The position numbers were made by a program, and so were the translations under genes. 64,000 nt of DNA from Elymus sibiricus (lineage: Eukaryota > Streptophyta > Magnoliopsida > Poales > Poaceae), in the NCBI GenBank assembly GCA_039707655.1, contig CM077672.1, positions 198,996,537 to 199,060,536 on the forward strand, read 5' to 3'. Of the stretch, positions 54,943 through 64,000 are shown one piece after another. The notes below the pieces were generated by a model. The model was not told the origin of the DNA. It made no database searches and saw only the letters and a list, made by a program, of their open reading frames with translations. Numbering within the stretch: position 1 is the first letter of the stretch; every line of letters begins with the position of its first letter.

Positions 54943-57900
54943 TCAAGAAACGTTATCCTGGGTATCCACCATGCTGGCAATAAGCTTAGCAAGCTTATTA
55001 GCTTTCTCTTGTTTGGCGCTAAAATCCTCCAACGCTTGCTGTTGCACCAGAAAGTATGCATCTGAATTCTCCAGGGACTTCCTCAGTCCTTTGGCTTCTT
55101 GTCGCAGCACAGCTGACCGATGTCTTTCAGCTTGTAGTTCAGACTCAAGAAACTGCGCTGATTCAGACAGCGAGTTTGAAGAGCTTGTGCAAGTGGTAGT
55201 GGCCAGCAACTCGAACACTACATCAAGACAGGACTTTAGGGTTGTCTCACTGTCTTCGAGATAGTTTTCCTTATCTATTTTATCAGCTTTGTTGGAGACC
55301 AGCAAGGTTGTCTCACTATCTTCAACATTATCTACATTACTTCCTTTACCATTGCTTAATGTGGTACTCTTCTCCAATATTCTGTTACCATTCTAAAAGA
55401 AGAAACAAGCAGACACATAACAGGTTTAGCATGTAGTATATGAAACTCATTTTGGTGAACCAGTTCAGTAGTAAGGTGGACAGGATTAAACTATCAAGTC
55501 TTCTATTGCAAAGTAGTACATTGTAAAAGCATCAAACAAACATATATCTATGTGCTACTATCACTGCATTGTCTTGCCAAATCAAAATAGATACACAGTT
55601 CAAATCATATCAGTTCAAGACAAAATAGCATTGAAAGAATATAAGTGTGGGAAACTACACGGCACCACAAGATTTTAGATGGGTACCACGGGTATACATG
55701 TACAACTAACAACATTATTGGCTCTGTTTTGATGCTAGTAATGTGCATGATGTGAGAAGACAACTGTCTACACAATTGAAATTGAAATCAACATAGAGCA
55801 ATTTAGAAGAGCAAACCAGTTAAAGAAACATGTTTAAACACACCTGTTGTGCCATTGGAGTTTCGATTGGATCCTTCTATTTAAAAATTAGTTGGTATGA
55901 GTAAATACAGTGATACAAGAGCAAAGCAGTATGCACCACAGCTATGGAATCTTACCTGAGAATAGTTGTTCTGCATGTTTAAGCACTTGTTCTACAAGAA
56001 GAGAGTACAGTAAGACGCAGCCATATAGTACTTCATAATGAAATGTGATCTCATAGACCCTACTAGATTCATGGGACTAGACCAATACAGAACAAGGTGT
56101 TCCCAGTCATCGTCCCGTAAATGTGTCTCCAAAGAAAGTAAGGGAATTTGATGAGTTTCCTTGCCAGTGAAATACATTTTCTTTAGGTAATTCCGGTACT
56201 GCCGCAAAGCATTCTTGAAGATAGCAGAGGTATTAGCACAGGTTACCTCATCCTGAGTTTCCAAATCGGTCGGTCTCTACATAGAAAAATGGGAACATTT
56301 GCTGTGTTATAACCAGCAGGGAGGTAGAAAGTATGGGACAAAGCAAAGTAATTGCCATGAATACTTACACATAACTCCTGGAGGAACACCTGCAACTGGT
56401 TTTTTCCTTCATCTTCAGTATCATATTTCCATGATGGGAAGATACGCACATAGGATTTAACAACATCAAATGCAATAGACAATAAACTACGGATGACTGG
56501 TTCTGCTTTCTCCACAGGAATAGGTGTACTAACTGGTGGAGTTGGGGTTCGCCGTGGTACTCCTGGTGCTTTGGGCACCGGAGGTGCCTTACTAACTGCT
56601 CTTGTTTGGGAGCTCTGTTGTGGAGATGGTGCTGTGTCAACTGGAACTGGGTTACTATATGCTGGGGTTGGGGTTAGATTGGGTGAAGCTGGTTCTCTGT
56701 CCATCGGAGTAGGGGTACAATCTGCGATAGTCTGGGTTATGTGTGGTAGGGCTGGTTCTTGTGCAAGTACAACCGGGGTGCTATCTCCATCGACAGGTAG
56801 CACTGTTTTATTTGAAGACCGTGTTTTTACTCCGCTAGATATTGCCATCACACACTCCAATTCAAATGGCTGATAAACAAGAAAAGTAGTTGAATGTATA
56901 GACCTTGTATGAGGCAGATGCAATAGATAGTGAGGAAAAAAGGGGGCATGAAATAGTTCACATATATGTTGTATAACTAAATAGGATAGCATGACATAAT
57001 TTCACATATATGATGTCTATCTAAACAGTATAGCATGACATAATTCAAAGATATGATGACTAACTAAAAAGGATGGCATGAGATAATTATATGATGTCTT
57101 TAGTAAAGAGGTTCACATGACATAATTCACATACATGTTATCTAGGTAAACAGGATGGCATGATATAATTCACATATGTGATTTATATACTAAGCAGATG
57201 GCATTCGCATATATGATGTCTAAACTAAGCAGATGGTGTTGAATATTGTGTATATGATGTCTAAACTATGCAATGCAAGACACCATATGCATGATACGAG
57301 CAGTATAACCCTGCCAAGTTAGAGCATACACCTTGGGGGGGAATAGGACTAGTCATCTGTCTCTGAATCCTCCTATGAGGAGCTATCTGGACCCAGCAAG
57401 AGATTTGCTTCGACACGTAGCACTGTCTGCTCTGAAGAACTTGTTTTCACTCCAGATTTTTTTCATCACCCACTCAAATGGCTGATTCACAGGAAGAGTA
57501 GTTGAATGTACAAACATTGTCGACAAATGGAAATGTAATGAAAAAAAAGGAATGGCAAGATATAATTCAAATATATGATGCCTCGCTAAACAGGATGGCA
57601 TTGCATATTTCACATATATTATGGCTGGCTAAAAAAGATGGCATTGCATAATTCACATATATGATATAGAAACTAAACAACATTACAGAACATGTCTAAA
57701 CTAAGCAAATGACATATACGATGTCAAAAGTAAGCAAAGCAAGGCACCATATGCATGATATGACCAACATCATCATGCCAAGTTAGAGCAAACACCTCGG
57801 GGGGTAAATAGGAGTGGTCAGCTCCCTCTGACTCCACCTCTGAACAGCTATCTTCCTCTGGATTACAATCTGGAGGAGGGGGTGGGGTTGCAATTGCACA

Positions 57901-59120
57901 CACCATGGAGCGATGTCTGCATGACATTGTATTGCCACGCAAGACTCTTCTCTTTCTCGCTACATGTTCAGCATGACTGTGTACAATAACTGACATGCAT
58001 ACGAAAAATATATAGTGAGATTAAGTAAGGAGAGCATGCAGAAATCTAAAGTGAAGGTAACAACCAGTGGATAGATCCAAAAATAATGATAGCAGGCAAA
58101 TGATAGCTTAATTTAATAAAAAGACAGATGATGGTTGCTTTACTGTTTGTTTCCCACCCAAGATGAATGACATAGTAGATACCCTAGATGAAACAGATAG
58201 TAGATCGATATAGTATTCATTGCTGCCTTGATATGTGCCCCACAAGCATTTTAAAACTCAAGTTTGAACATTAATCTGGACCTGACTTAGTGTCTAAGAG
58301 ATGAACAGGATGATAAACTAGCAGGTAATATTAAGCAATGCATAAAGTAAGCAGAAACAAAAGAGTGCAACCTCTCTTGCGGACCCATGTAGTCCTCAGG
58401 TTCATCTGCTGAGTCGATGATGGTGATGCAGTTGCTGTGGCTGCTGGTGGTGGGGAAGGTGATCTGAGGCGGCGAAACACGGTAAGGAGTCATGATGTCA
58501 GGTATGGTGGACACTTCTGTCAATGGAGCAGCTTAGGTGAGGTGGACGACAGCGCGGCAGGAGCAGGACAAACCACACAAAGTTTTCTTCGACACCTATC
58601 TGTAACTGAAGTAATTCTGTAAGGGCTCCTTTGGCTTATAGGAAGAGCACAGGAATGCAAATAAACATGGCCAAATTAAAGTCAAACCACCTGCAAATGT
58701 GTAAAGTTAGAATGTTATCATGCCACTAATGCACTTAGTCTTATTTTCATGCATAGGATTTTGATAAGTAGGTCCAGGTGGATGTTAAAATTTCTGTGTT
58801 TTTCCTTTGAAACAGACACGAAAGGAAAAGTTCCTACTGCTATGTTTTTCCTTCACTAATTCCTTTGAACCAAAATAGCCCTAAGGGGTCGACATGAATG
58901 TATGAGTAAAAAGTAATGTGACAAGTGTACAACCTCTTTGGTGTAGCTGTCTCGACCTCAGCATCATTGGGTCGGTCACTGAAGATGTTGCAGCGGAGGT
59001 GGCTGTCGGAGCTGGGGAAGAAGATCTGAGGCATCTGTAGACAGCGTCGAGGGTACTGCTCTGTTGTGATGGATCGTTCCATCATTGGAGCAGCTCCGAC
59101 GAGCAGTGCAACGTCGAGGC
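54943..59120 (-). CDS. CACTA accessory (TNPA/ORF1-like) gene, many small exons
   Basis: Probable minus-strand spliced gene. Exons supported by splice sites: first-exon type A about 59110-58936 (donor AGAG/GTTG); a similar exon B about 58527-58373; 57996-57797; 57500-57380; about 56890-56371 (MAISSGVKTRSSNK, then PTP/PVP-rich repeats, then VVKSYVRIFPSWKYDTEDEGK); 56279 to about 56067 (ALRQYRNYLKKMYFTGKE, DDDWEHLVLYWSSP), which resembles the plant En/Spm accessory transposase domain; short exons 55993-55957 and 55878-55845; last exon 55395-54943, a coiled coil (LRQEAKGLRKSLENSDAYF, FSAKQEKANKLAKLI). Such proteins bind subterminal repeats. Some exons may be duplicates, and the true mRNA is uncertain. 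Confidence 0.55.
56950..57760. repeat. Degenerate intronic minisatellite
   Basis: Repeated ATAATTCACATATATGATGTCTA and AAACAGGATGGCATGA-type words every 45-60 bp at 56950-57260 and again at 57545-57730. The two arrays flank an exon-like stretch (57380-57500) that itself resembles 56830-56890, so the whole exon-plus-intron block seems duplicated. Confidence 0.55.
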
Positions 59121-59159
59121 TGAAGTAGTACAAGATGGACATCGCTAACCTAAAGTGGG

Positions 59160-59690
59160 ATTCTAATACCATCTCCAATAGATGATGTTAAATACATCAT
59201 GAAAAAGTGCTGGCTATAAAATTTACATCACCAAAAAACAACCAATTCCAACTGAAGATGTAAAAACTGTTGACTCTGAACTTAACTGTCGAAACTGAAT
59301 TTTACTGTCGACACTGACTGTTACTGTCGAAACTGAATTTTACTGTCAAAACTGAACGCACTAGTAGCAGAGAAGCACTTCATTGGTTGTTTAGGCCGCT
59401 CGAGCACTAGTGGTAGCAGAGAAGCAGTGATCTAAATCAGCCGCCGCTCAACAGGGAACGCACTAGCAAATAGCAGCCGGAGCAGCAGCGTGAACGAGAG
59501 GCAGAGCAGCAACTCATATAGCTGTAGCAGCCCGTGTACCAGCATCAGTAGCGCGAGTGAGAGCAAGAGCAGAGAAGCAGCACGAGCGAGAGCAAGAGCA
59601 GAGCAGCAGCGCGAGCGAGAGCCGGAGCAGCAGCAGCTCCGACTGGTATGGACGCCGCCGCCGAGGGAGCCTCGCAATGGGGGAGATCCG
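59160..59690. repeat. Gene 5' flank and short tandem repeats
   Basis: Contains CTATAAAATTTACATC (about 59214), a tandem repeat of ACTGTCGAAACTGAATTTT at about 59284-59360, and an AGCAGAGCGAGAGC-rich stretch at 59490-59640. It has no clear gene. The boundary between the CACTA element and gypsy element D is in or just after this block. Confidence 0.4.
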
Positions 59691-59830
59691 CCGTGGAGGA
59701 TGTTACCGGCGGCGCTGCTTCTCTGCGCGGGGCGCAGGCACGTCATTGCTCTTCGTCCCCATCTCGTCCTTCATCTCGTGCGAGTAGCTCCTCTGCTACT
59801 CCTCCTCCAACTTCCAATCTCTCCTCCTCC

Positions 59831-62644
59831 ATGGCCCCAGGCAAGAAGCCCGCGACCACCGAGGCCTCCTCCAGTAAGAGCTCCCCGGCGGCGGAGCTTG
59901 GTCCGGCCTTGCTGCCGGACACCATCATCGAGAACGGGCTAGCCAGGGCCCGCCCCCTATTGGCCTCCGCGCACTTCGAGGGAGGCGCTACCGAGATCTG
60001 GCCGGGCTCGCGCCCGCGGTGTGACCTCAGCCCCACGGTAATCCCCGTCTTCTTCCACTCGCTCTTCGCTGGGCTAGTGCCACCCTTCTCCGACTTCCTC
60101 TACACCATCCTTGAGCATTATGAGATTTGTCTCCTCCACCTTCATCCCAACTCCATCCTCGTCCTTGCTCTTTTTGCGTACCTCTGCGAGGCCTTCCTGG
60201 GAGTGATGCCGTCCATGGTGCTCTTCCGGACCTTCTACAGCCTGTGGGTTTTCTCCTCGGGAAACCATCGCTTCGGAGGCGCCTCCTTCCGCATCGACGA
60301 TGAGATGCGCAAGGTCTTCATCGACATGAGGATCTTGAAGAAGGTGGAGAACTTCAGGTCGCGCTTGGTTTATGTTGATGCCCAGTAGACCAGCCCTCTC
60401 CTGGCGATCCCTACCGAGCCGGCTGAGAAGATCCCCCACTGGGAGCACAAGAAGCTTGGCGGCGCTGCTATGAGGCCGATCCTGGCGAGGCTAGCGGAGC
60501 TGCGCGAGGCCGGGCTCACGGCGGGCATGATTGCCAAGGAATTCCTCCGCCGCCGCATCGCCGGAGCCGAAGACCGGATCAGGCTGGCACGGGAGTCCCT
60601 CTCGGCCGAAGCCGTGGCCGACGCTTGGGAAGTTTTATTTCTAAGGGAGGCGGAGGATGTGCCTTATGACACGCGCCCGGTGCACCGCTGGCCCAACAAG
60701 GCTGAGCTGGTCGCGGCGATGCCCCAGTTCAACCAGTGGGGGCCGATTCGGACGGACCTCGAGGAGCCTGAGGAGCTTCTTGAGGATTCTTCGGAGACGG
60801 GGTCCGTCTTGGGCAACCGCGAGGCCTTTGAGTCCGAGAAGGAGAGCAGTGAAGAATCGTCCCCGCCACCTCTTCCGTCCCCGCCGACACGTCATTGACT
60901 TCGGCTGGGCGACGACGGGGACGCGTTTCGCGTCGTGCCGGCTAGGCCCGTGCCGGCGGGGGAGGGAGGAGACGACGCCGCGGAGATCGACGAGTCCCGC
61001 GATGAGTGGGAGGAGGCGGCCACCGTGGCCGCCGACCCCGATGAGGCTCGCGCCGCACCCTTGGGTGGCCGGCCAGGCGCGCCGCGCGATGGGGGCAGCA
61101 ACAGCGGCGCCATCAAGGAGCGGAAGAGGAGGCGCTTTTACCCCAAGGACGAGTAAGTTCCTCCGCCCGTTCCTATCGATCCCTGCTTCCCGGCTGCCGC
61201 AGTCCTGATGAGCTTTCGCCTGCGCAGGATCTCCGAGCCGGCCGCCGAAGAGGAGGAGAAGACCAAGAGGAGGAAGGCCGAGGTCGAAGGGCCCTCCCCT
61301 CCACTGAACACCGCCTTGCCTGCCACGCCGGCGCCCCCAGCGGCGAGGCCGGCAGGAGGTGGCGAGCAGACCACGCTGGCACCTCTTGAGGCGGCCCCCA
61401 TCGCCGTAGTCGAGATGGCGGGGGAGGGGGGCAAAGCACCGACCCCTCTCCAGCGCGCCACGCCTGCTACGATGGAGACCACTGCAGCCCCCACGGGAGC
61501 CACCTCCGGGCCCGGGTGCCCGGACCTGGAAGTGTTTAGGGCAGCGCCAGAGCGCGGGGCGATGCCACCGGCGCCTGAGGTGGCCATCCTGGGCCCCCCG
61601 CGCCAGACGGCGAGCGCAACCCCTGCCAGTGGCGATGGCGCAGGGCGGCCGGAGGGGCTCGAAGTTGTACCCTCCCATCTGCCGACGCCAGCAAGTGACG
61701 AGTAGGCGCGGGCGAGTCGCGCCTTGGTGCTGGGGGAGAGCGGTATCGCGCCCTGGAGCGGAGCAGTCAACAGCGTCAAGGCGGCTCTCGAGGACCTCGA
61801 AGACAAGCTTAGGAAGGAGGCGGAGCTCTGCGCGGACGAGCGGCGGAAGCTGGCGGAGGGGTGAAGCCAGCTTCGTGAGGCGGCGAAGCTTGACCGCCAG
61901 CAGGACGAGGAGGCGCAGGCGCAGCGCGAGCAACTCGCCTAGGAGGCCTAGGCGTCCCTCGCAAAGGCCCTCGAAGACGCCCAGGAGGCCAATCGGCGGC
62001 GGGAGGAGGCGGATGCTTACGAGAAGATGCTCCAGGAGCAAGCTGCCTCACGCGAGCACCGGCTTAAGGCGCGGGAGGAGGCCGCGGAGGTTCTCGAGGG
62101 CTAGCTCGCGTCCCACGAAGCTGAGCTCCCAAAGCGCGAGGACGTCCTTAGGTCCTAGGAGGTGGTCGCTACCCGTGAGGCGAACGCCAAGACCCGGGAA
62201 GATGAGCTCGCGGCATCTGCATCCGCACAGGAGGCAGAATGGGAGTGCCCACTGGCGAAGGAGCGTGAGCTGGCGGCCGCCCAGGCCGCTCTGGACGAGC
62301 AGAGGAGCCTCGCGGCCAAGCGGGATGAGCTCCAGGCCGAGGTTGACGACCTCAAGAAGCAGCTGCTGGACACGGATGCCACCGTCGAGGAAGCATGCCG
62401 TGACCTGCTGACCCAGGTGACAACGCGACTCTTCAGCAACCTCCTCCGCCTCGACGATCGCTTCGACTTCGGGCGGGTGGTGACCCCCATCCTGGCGGAG
62501 CTCCGCGAACCCCTCGAGGAGGCTGTGAGGGAGCGCATGGCCAGCTTCGTCGGGCTGTATGCCTTCGAGCCTGAAGTCAGCGGTGGCAGCGAGCCCCCTC
62601 GTGACGGCAGTGGGAGCGGCGACGGCGGCGCCTCATGCGCCTAA
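59831..62644 (+). pseudogene. Tat accessory gene D, nearly full length
   Basis: The best view of this gene type. ATG 59831 (MAPGKKPATTEA) was chosen by similarity to gene C. Domain order: low-complexity start; gypsy-type transposon domain at residues about 60-170 (FFHSLFAGLVPPFSDFLY, VLALFAYLCEAFLGVMP); a region with IAKEFLRRRIAG, matching ADFLRRRIAP in gene C; acidic/Lys tail; intron 61153-61227 (GTAAGT...GCGCAG, phase 2, as in gene C); Pro/Ala-rich linker; long coiled coil (61800-62400); C-terminal block LLRLDDRFDFGRVVTPILAELREPLEEA and a Gly/Ser tail. One frame is kept throughout, broken by about eight stops, nearly all TAG or TGA (60386, 60896, 61703, 61862, 61939 and others). Function unknown. 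Confidence 0.8.
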
Positions 62645-63690
62645 ATTCTCCTTAACCTGTTGCTGTAATAGGGTAGATGTGGCCCTGTGGGGGCATGAAA
62701 ACATTTGCATGGTACTTTTGCTGTAAGCACTTAATGATTCATGTGTTTTTGCTTTCCTCCCTAGGCCCTTATTTCCCTTTTACATTGCCTTCGCGCCCTG
62801 TGTCACTGGGACCCAGCCCCCGAGGCGGGCTACACCGTTGCTGGTATGCCCAGAGCGTGCGCTCGGCAAGGCCAGAGGGTGTAGGGCTCTTAGGGCTAGT
62901 AGGAGTCCCTGAGGCACGATGCTCAGGGTCCCCCCCTTGACGCACAGGCGGCTCGTGCCAAGGAAATTAGGTTGCCATGAGAGAGAAACGAGAGGGAAAG
63001 GACCCGAGGGGTGTTTTAGACTTAGCTCCTTTGATGCGTGCTGCTTAGGGCGAGTCCTTTGTGGGGCGCGGCTCGTGAGGTGCAGTCCCTCATGAGGCCT
63101 TCCGCCCGCAGGACGCCGCTCGCGGCGCCTCCCGAGGGGGGCTTCTGAGGGCTTCGTATCCTGCACCAGGGAAACTGCCAAGTTTTTGCAAATAGTGCAG
63201 CAGGGCACGCTCGCGAGGTCACCTGTGGGTGTTACGCGAGGAGACAAGAGCACCAAGGACCTGGTGAGGTGACGTGCATGGGAGCAGGCCTGCGAGCCAG
63301 AGCTCAGTCGCTTGGGTTTTTCAGTGCTGCTGGGACTGACCCGAGCACAGACACCGTGACCAGCCCCCATTCGTGTGATAGGCACGGGTGAGACCGTGAG
63401 TGCGGGCCCCACAGCTGCGAGAACACAGGGTTTTGAGGGAAATAAGCTTTACTGATGCATGAAGCAAGTTCATTACATAATAGAAAGATACATGCTGCCA
63501 TGTTCGACACGGGTCAGCTTGAGGATGTGACGGCCGAGGGGCCCTCAAGTAGGCCACCAGCACGGAGCATGGGGCATCCACTAGCGCTAAGCATGGGGCT
63601 TCCACGAGAGTGGGAGGGAGCTCTCACGAGCCGGAGGCAGCGTGGGTAGAGAGAGCCCCGGAGCGTGTACAGCTCCATGTCGCTCGTATC
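62645..63690. other. Convergent 3' region of element D
   Basis: No gene. It mirrors 26073-27285 of element B: TGTGGCCC-TGGGGGCAT (about 62680), CTCAGG-CCC blocks, CTCGTGAGG / CTCGCGAGG palindromes at 63060-63230, and the antisense of the pol polyadenylation region near 63430-63500 (minus strand: TATTATGTAATGAACTTG). ORFs on either strand here are not supported. Confidence 0.6.
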
Positions 63691-64000
63691 CGTGGGGACA
63701 TGGATAGAACTTACGGTGATGGCGGGCGTTCCATGTGTTTGGTACCGGAACACCCACCTCCGTCATGAGTGGGGCCGCGGCGGGCCGGTGGGCGAGTGTT
63801 AACCACCTTCGTGTTCCATGCGATGTGGGGCTCCAGGCTCATGAGGATCAGCCTCGCGAAGGTGGCTCCGGCACCTTCCAGGCCGAACGGCATGCGCACG
63901 AGCCAGGGCAAGCCCATGGTGATGCGCTGAAGAGGGAAGGGGCCTGTGGGGCAAGCCTGGTTGAGGGCGATGAAGTCGACGCACATGCGCACGCTATCGC
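63690..64000 (-). pseudogene. pol: pol remnant of D: RT fused to integrase end
   Basis: Minus-strand RT text enters from the right edge (VRMCVDFIALNQACPTGPFPLQRI), then skips the palm centre and continues with VRMPFGLEGAGATFARL and LEPHIAWNTKV, with no YVDD. By about 63780-63750 it has jumped to the last part of integrase, where the nucleotide text CAAACACATGGAACGCC...AAGTTCTATCCATG parallels the end of pol in element B (25985-26025). Two deletions therefore removed the RT catalytic site, both RNase H domains and most of integrase. Confidence 0.7.

Larger units (their letters stand above)
51703..59700 (-). mobile_element. Second CACTA element (right end not seen)
   Basis: The left end CACTACAAAACAAACAC at 51703 follows AAG in the accessory gene of E. 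Just inside are TTTTCTGTCATG, ATTTTATGACAGAA and CATCATAGGAGTG-type stretches like those of the first CACTA element, then GGCCCATTAACGGCCC-type subterminal repeats (51950-52660 and 54366-54690, split by an LTR remnant), then a many-exon minus-strand gene. No inverse TIR is visible before element D starts near 59.7 kb, so the right end is truncated or lies outside. No TNP2 transposase was found. Confidence 0.7.
59700..64000 (-). mobile_element. Tat-type gypsy element D (minus strand, partial)
   Basis: A minus-oriented relative of element B, seen from its 3' side: plus-strand accessory gene (59831-62644), the convergent 3' region (62645-63690) and pol remnants on the minus strand (63690-64000, continuing off the window). 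The 3' LTR and accessory-gene promoter expected left of 59.7 kb are missing, and pol carries an internal deletion. GC content is similar to element B. Confidence 0.8.

Noticed and set aside
60641..62041. 466-codon open frame on the minus strand
   Set aside because: It lies opposite the GC-rich coding region of gene D; its length comes from codon bias on the other strand. It has no motifs, and gene D matches relatives domain by domain.

Overview
This window looks like intergenic DNA from a large, repeat-rich grass genome, most likely Triticeae (wheat, Aegilops or barley type). Evidence: Ty3/gypsy retrotransposons of the Tat type (archaeal-type RNase H after the normal one, plus a spliced reverse-strand gene after integrase), CACTA transposons whose ends read CACTACAAAA, LTRs running TGAT...ATCA with the primer site TGGCGCCGTTGCCGGGG, and heavy C-to-T decay. 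I find no convincing host gene, no rRNA or tRNA gene, no CRISPR array and no bacterial feature. Every protein-like stretch belongs to a transposable element, except one unexplained ORF near 35.5-35.9 kb.

Layout. 1-2276: 5' end of a minus-strand gypsy element (A): gag, primer site, LTR. 2277-11860: promoter and exons of a plus-strand accessory gene of a Tat element (C), split by a 5.9 kb non-autonomous LTR element with two LTRs (4863-10801). 11861-30720: a CACTA-type element with long inverted arms. Its centre holds a divergent pair of related unknown ORFs, duplicated in tandem, and a 9.3 kb gypsy element (B, 19337-28627) sits inside its right half. 30721-32406: remnant of an LTR element related to the one at 4863-10801, with a solo LTR (30920-31415) inside. 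32407-39224: non-coding repeats: a duplicated CT-rich module, ~182 bp and 63 bp tandem repeats, a tandem array of ~240 bp hairpin units, and a possible orphan ORF. 39225-51702: Tat element E (LTR, gag, pol, C-terminus of the reverse-strand gene), interrupted by a 4.1 kb solo LTR with a perfect 5 bp target duplication. 51703 to about 59.7 kb: a second CACTA element carrying a many-exon, minus-strand transposase-accessory gene and a truncated LTR element. 59.7-64.0 kb: a minus-strand Tat element (D) with a plus-strand accessory gene and an internally deleted pol, running off the right edge.

The units work as selfish elements. gag-pol provides capsid, protease, reverse transcriptase, two RNase H domains and integrase. 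The opposite-strand gene faces pol, and its spliced structure (intron of about 75-80 bp, same phase) is shared by elements C and D. Almost all ORFs carry in-frame stops, mostly TAG or TGA that a single C-to-T change would make, as expected of methylated, silenced copies. The one clean ORF of note is the 248-codon unknown gene at 18147-18893 inside the palindromic CACTA element.

Limits: family names are avoided where I could not check a repeat library. All alignments were made by eye, so boundaries marked 'about' may move by tens of bases.
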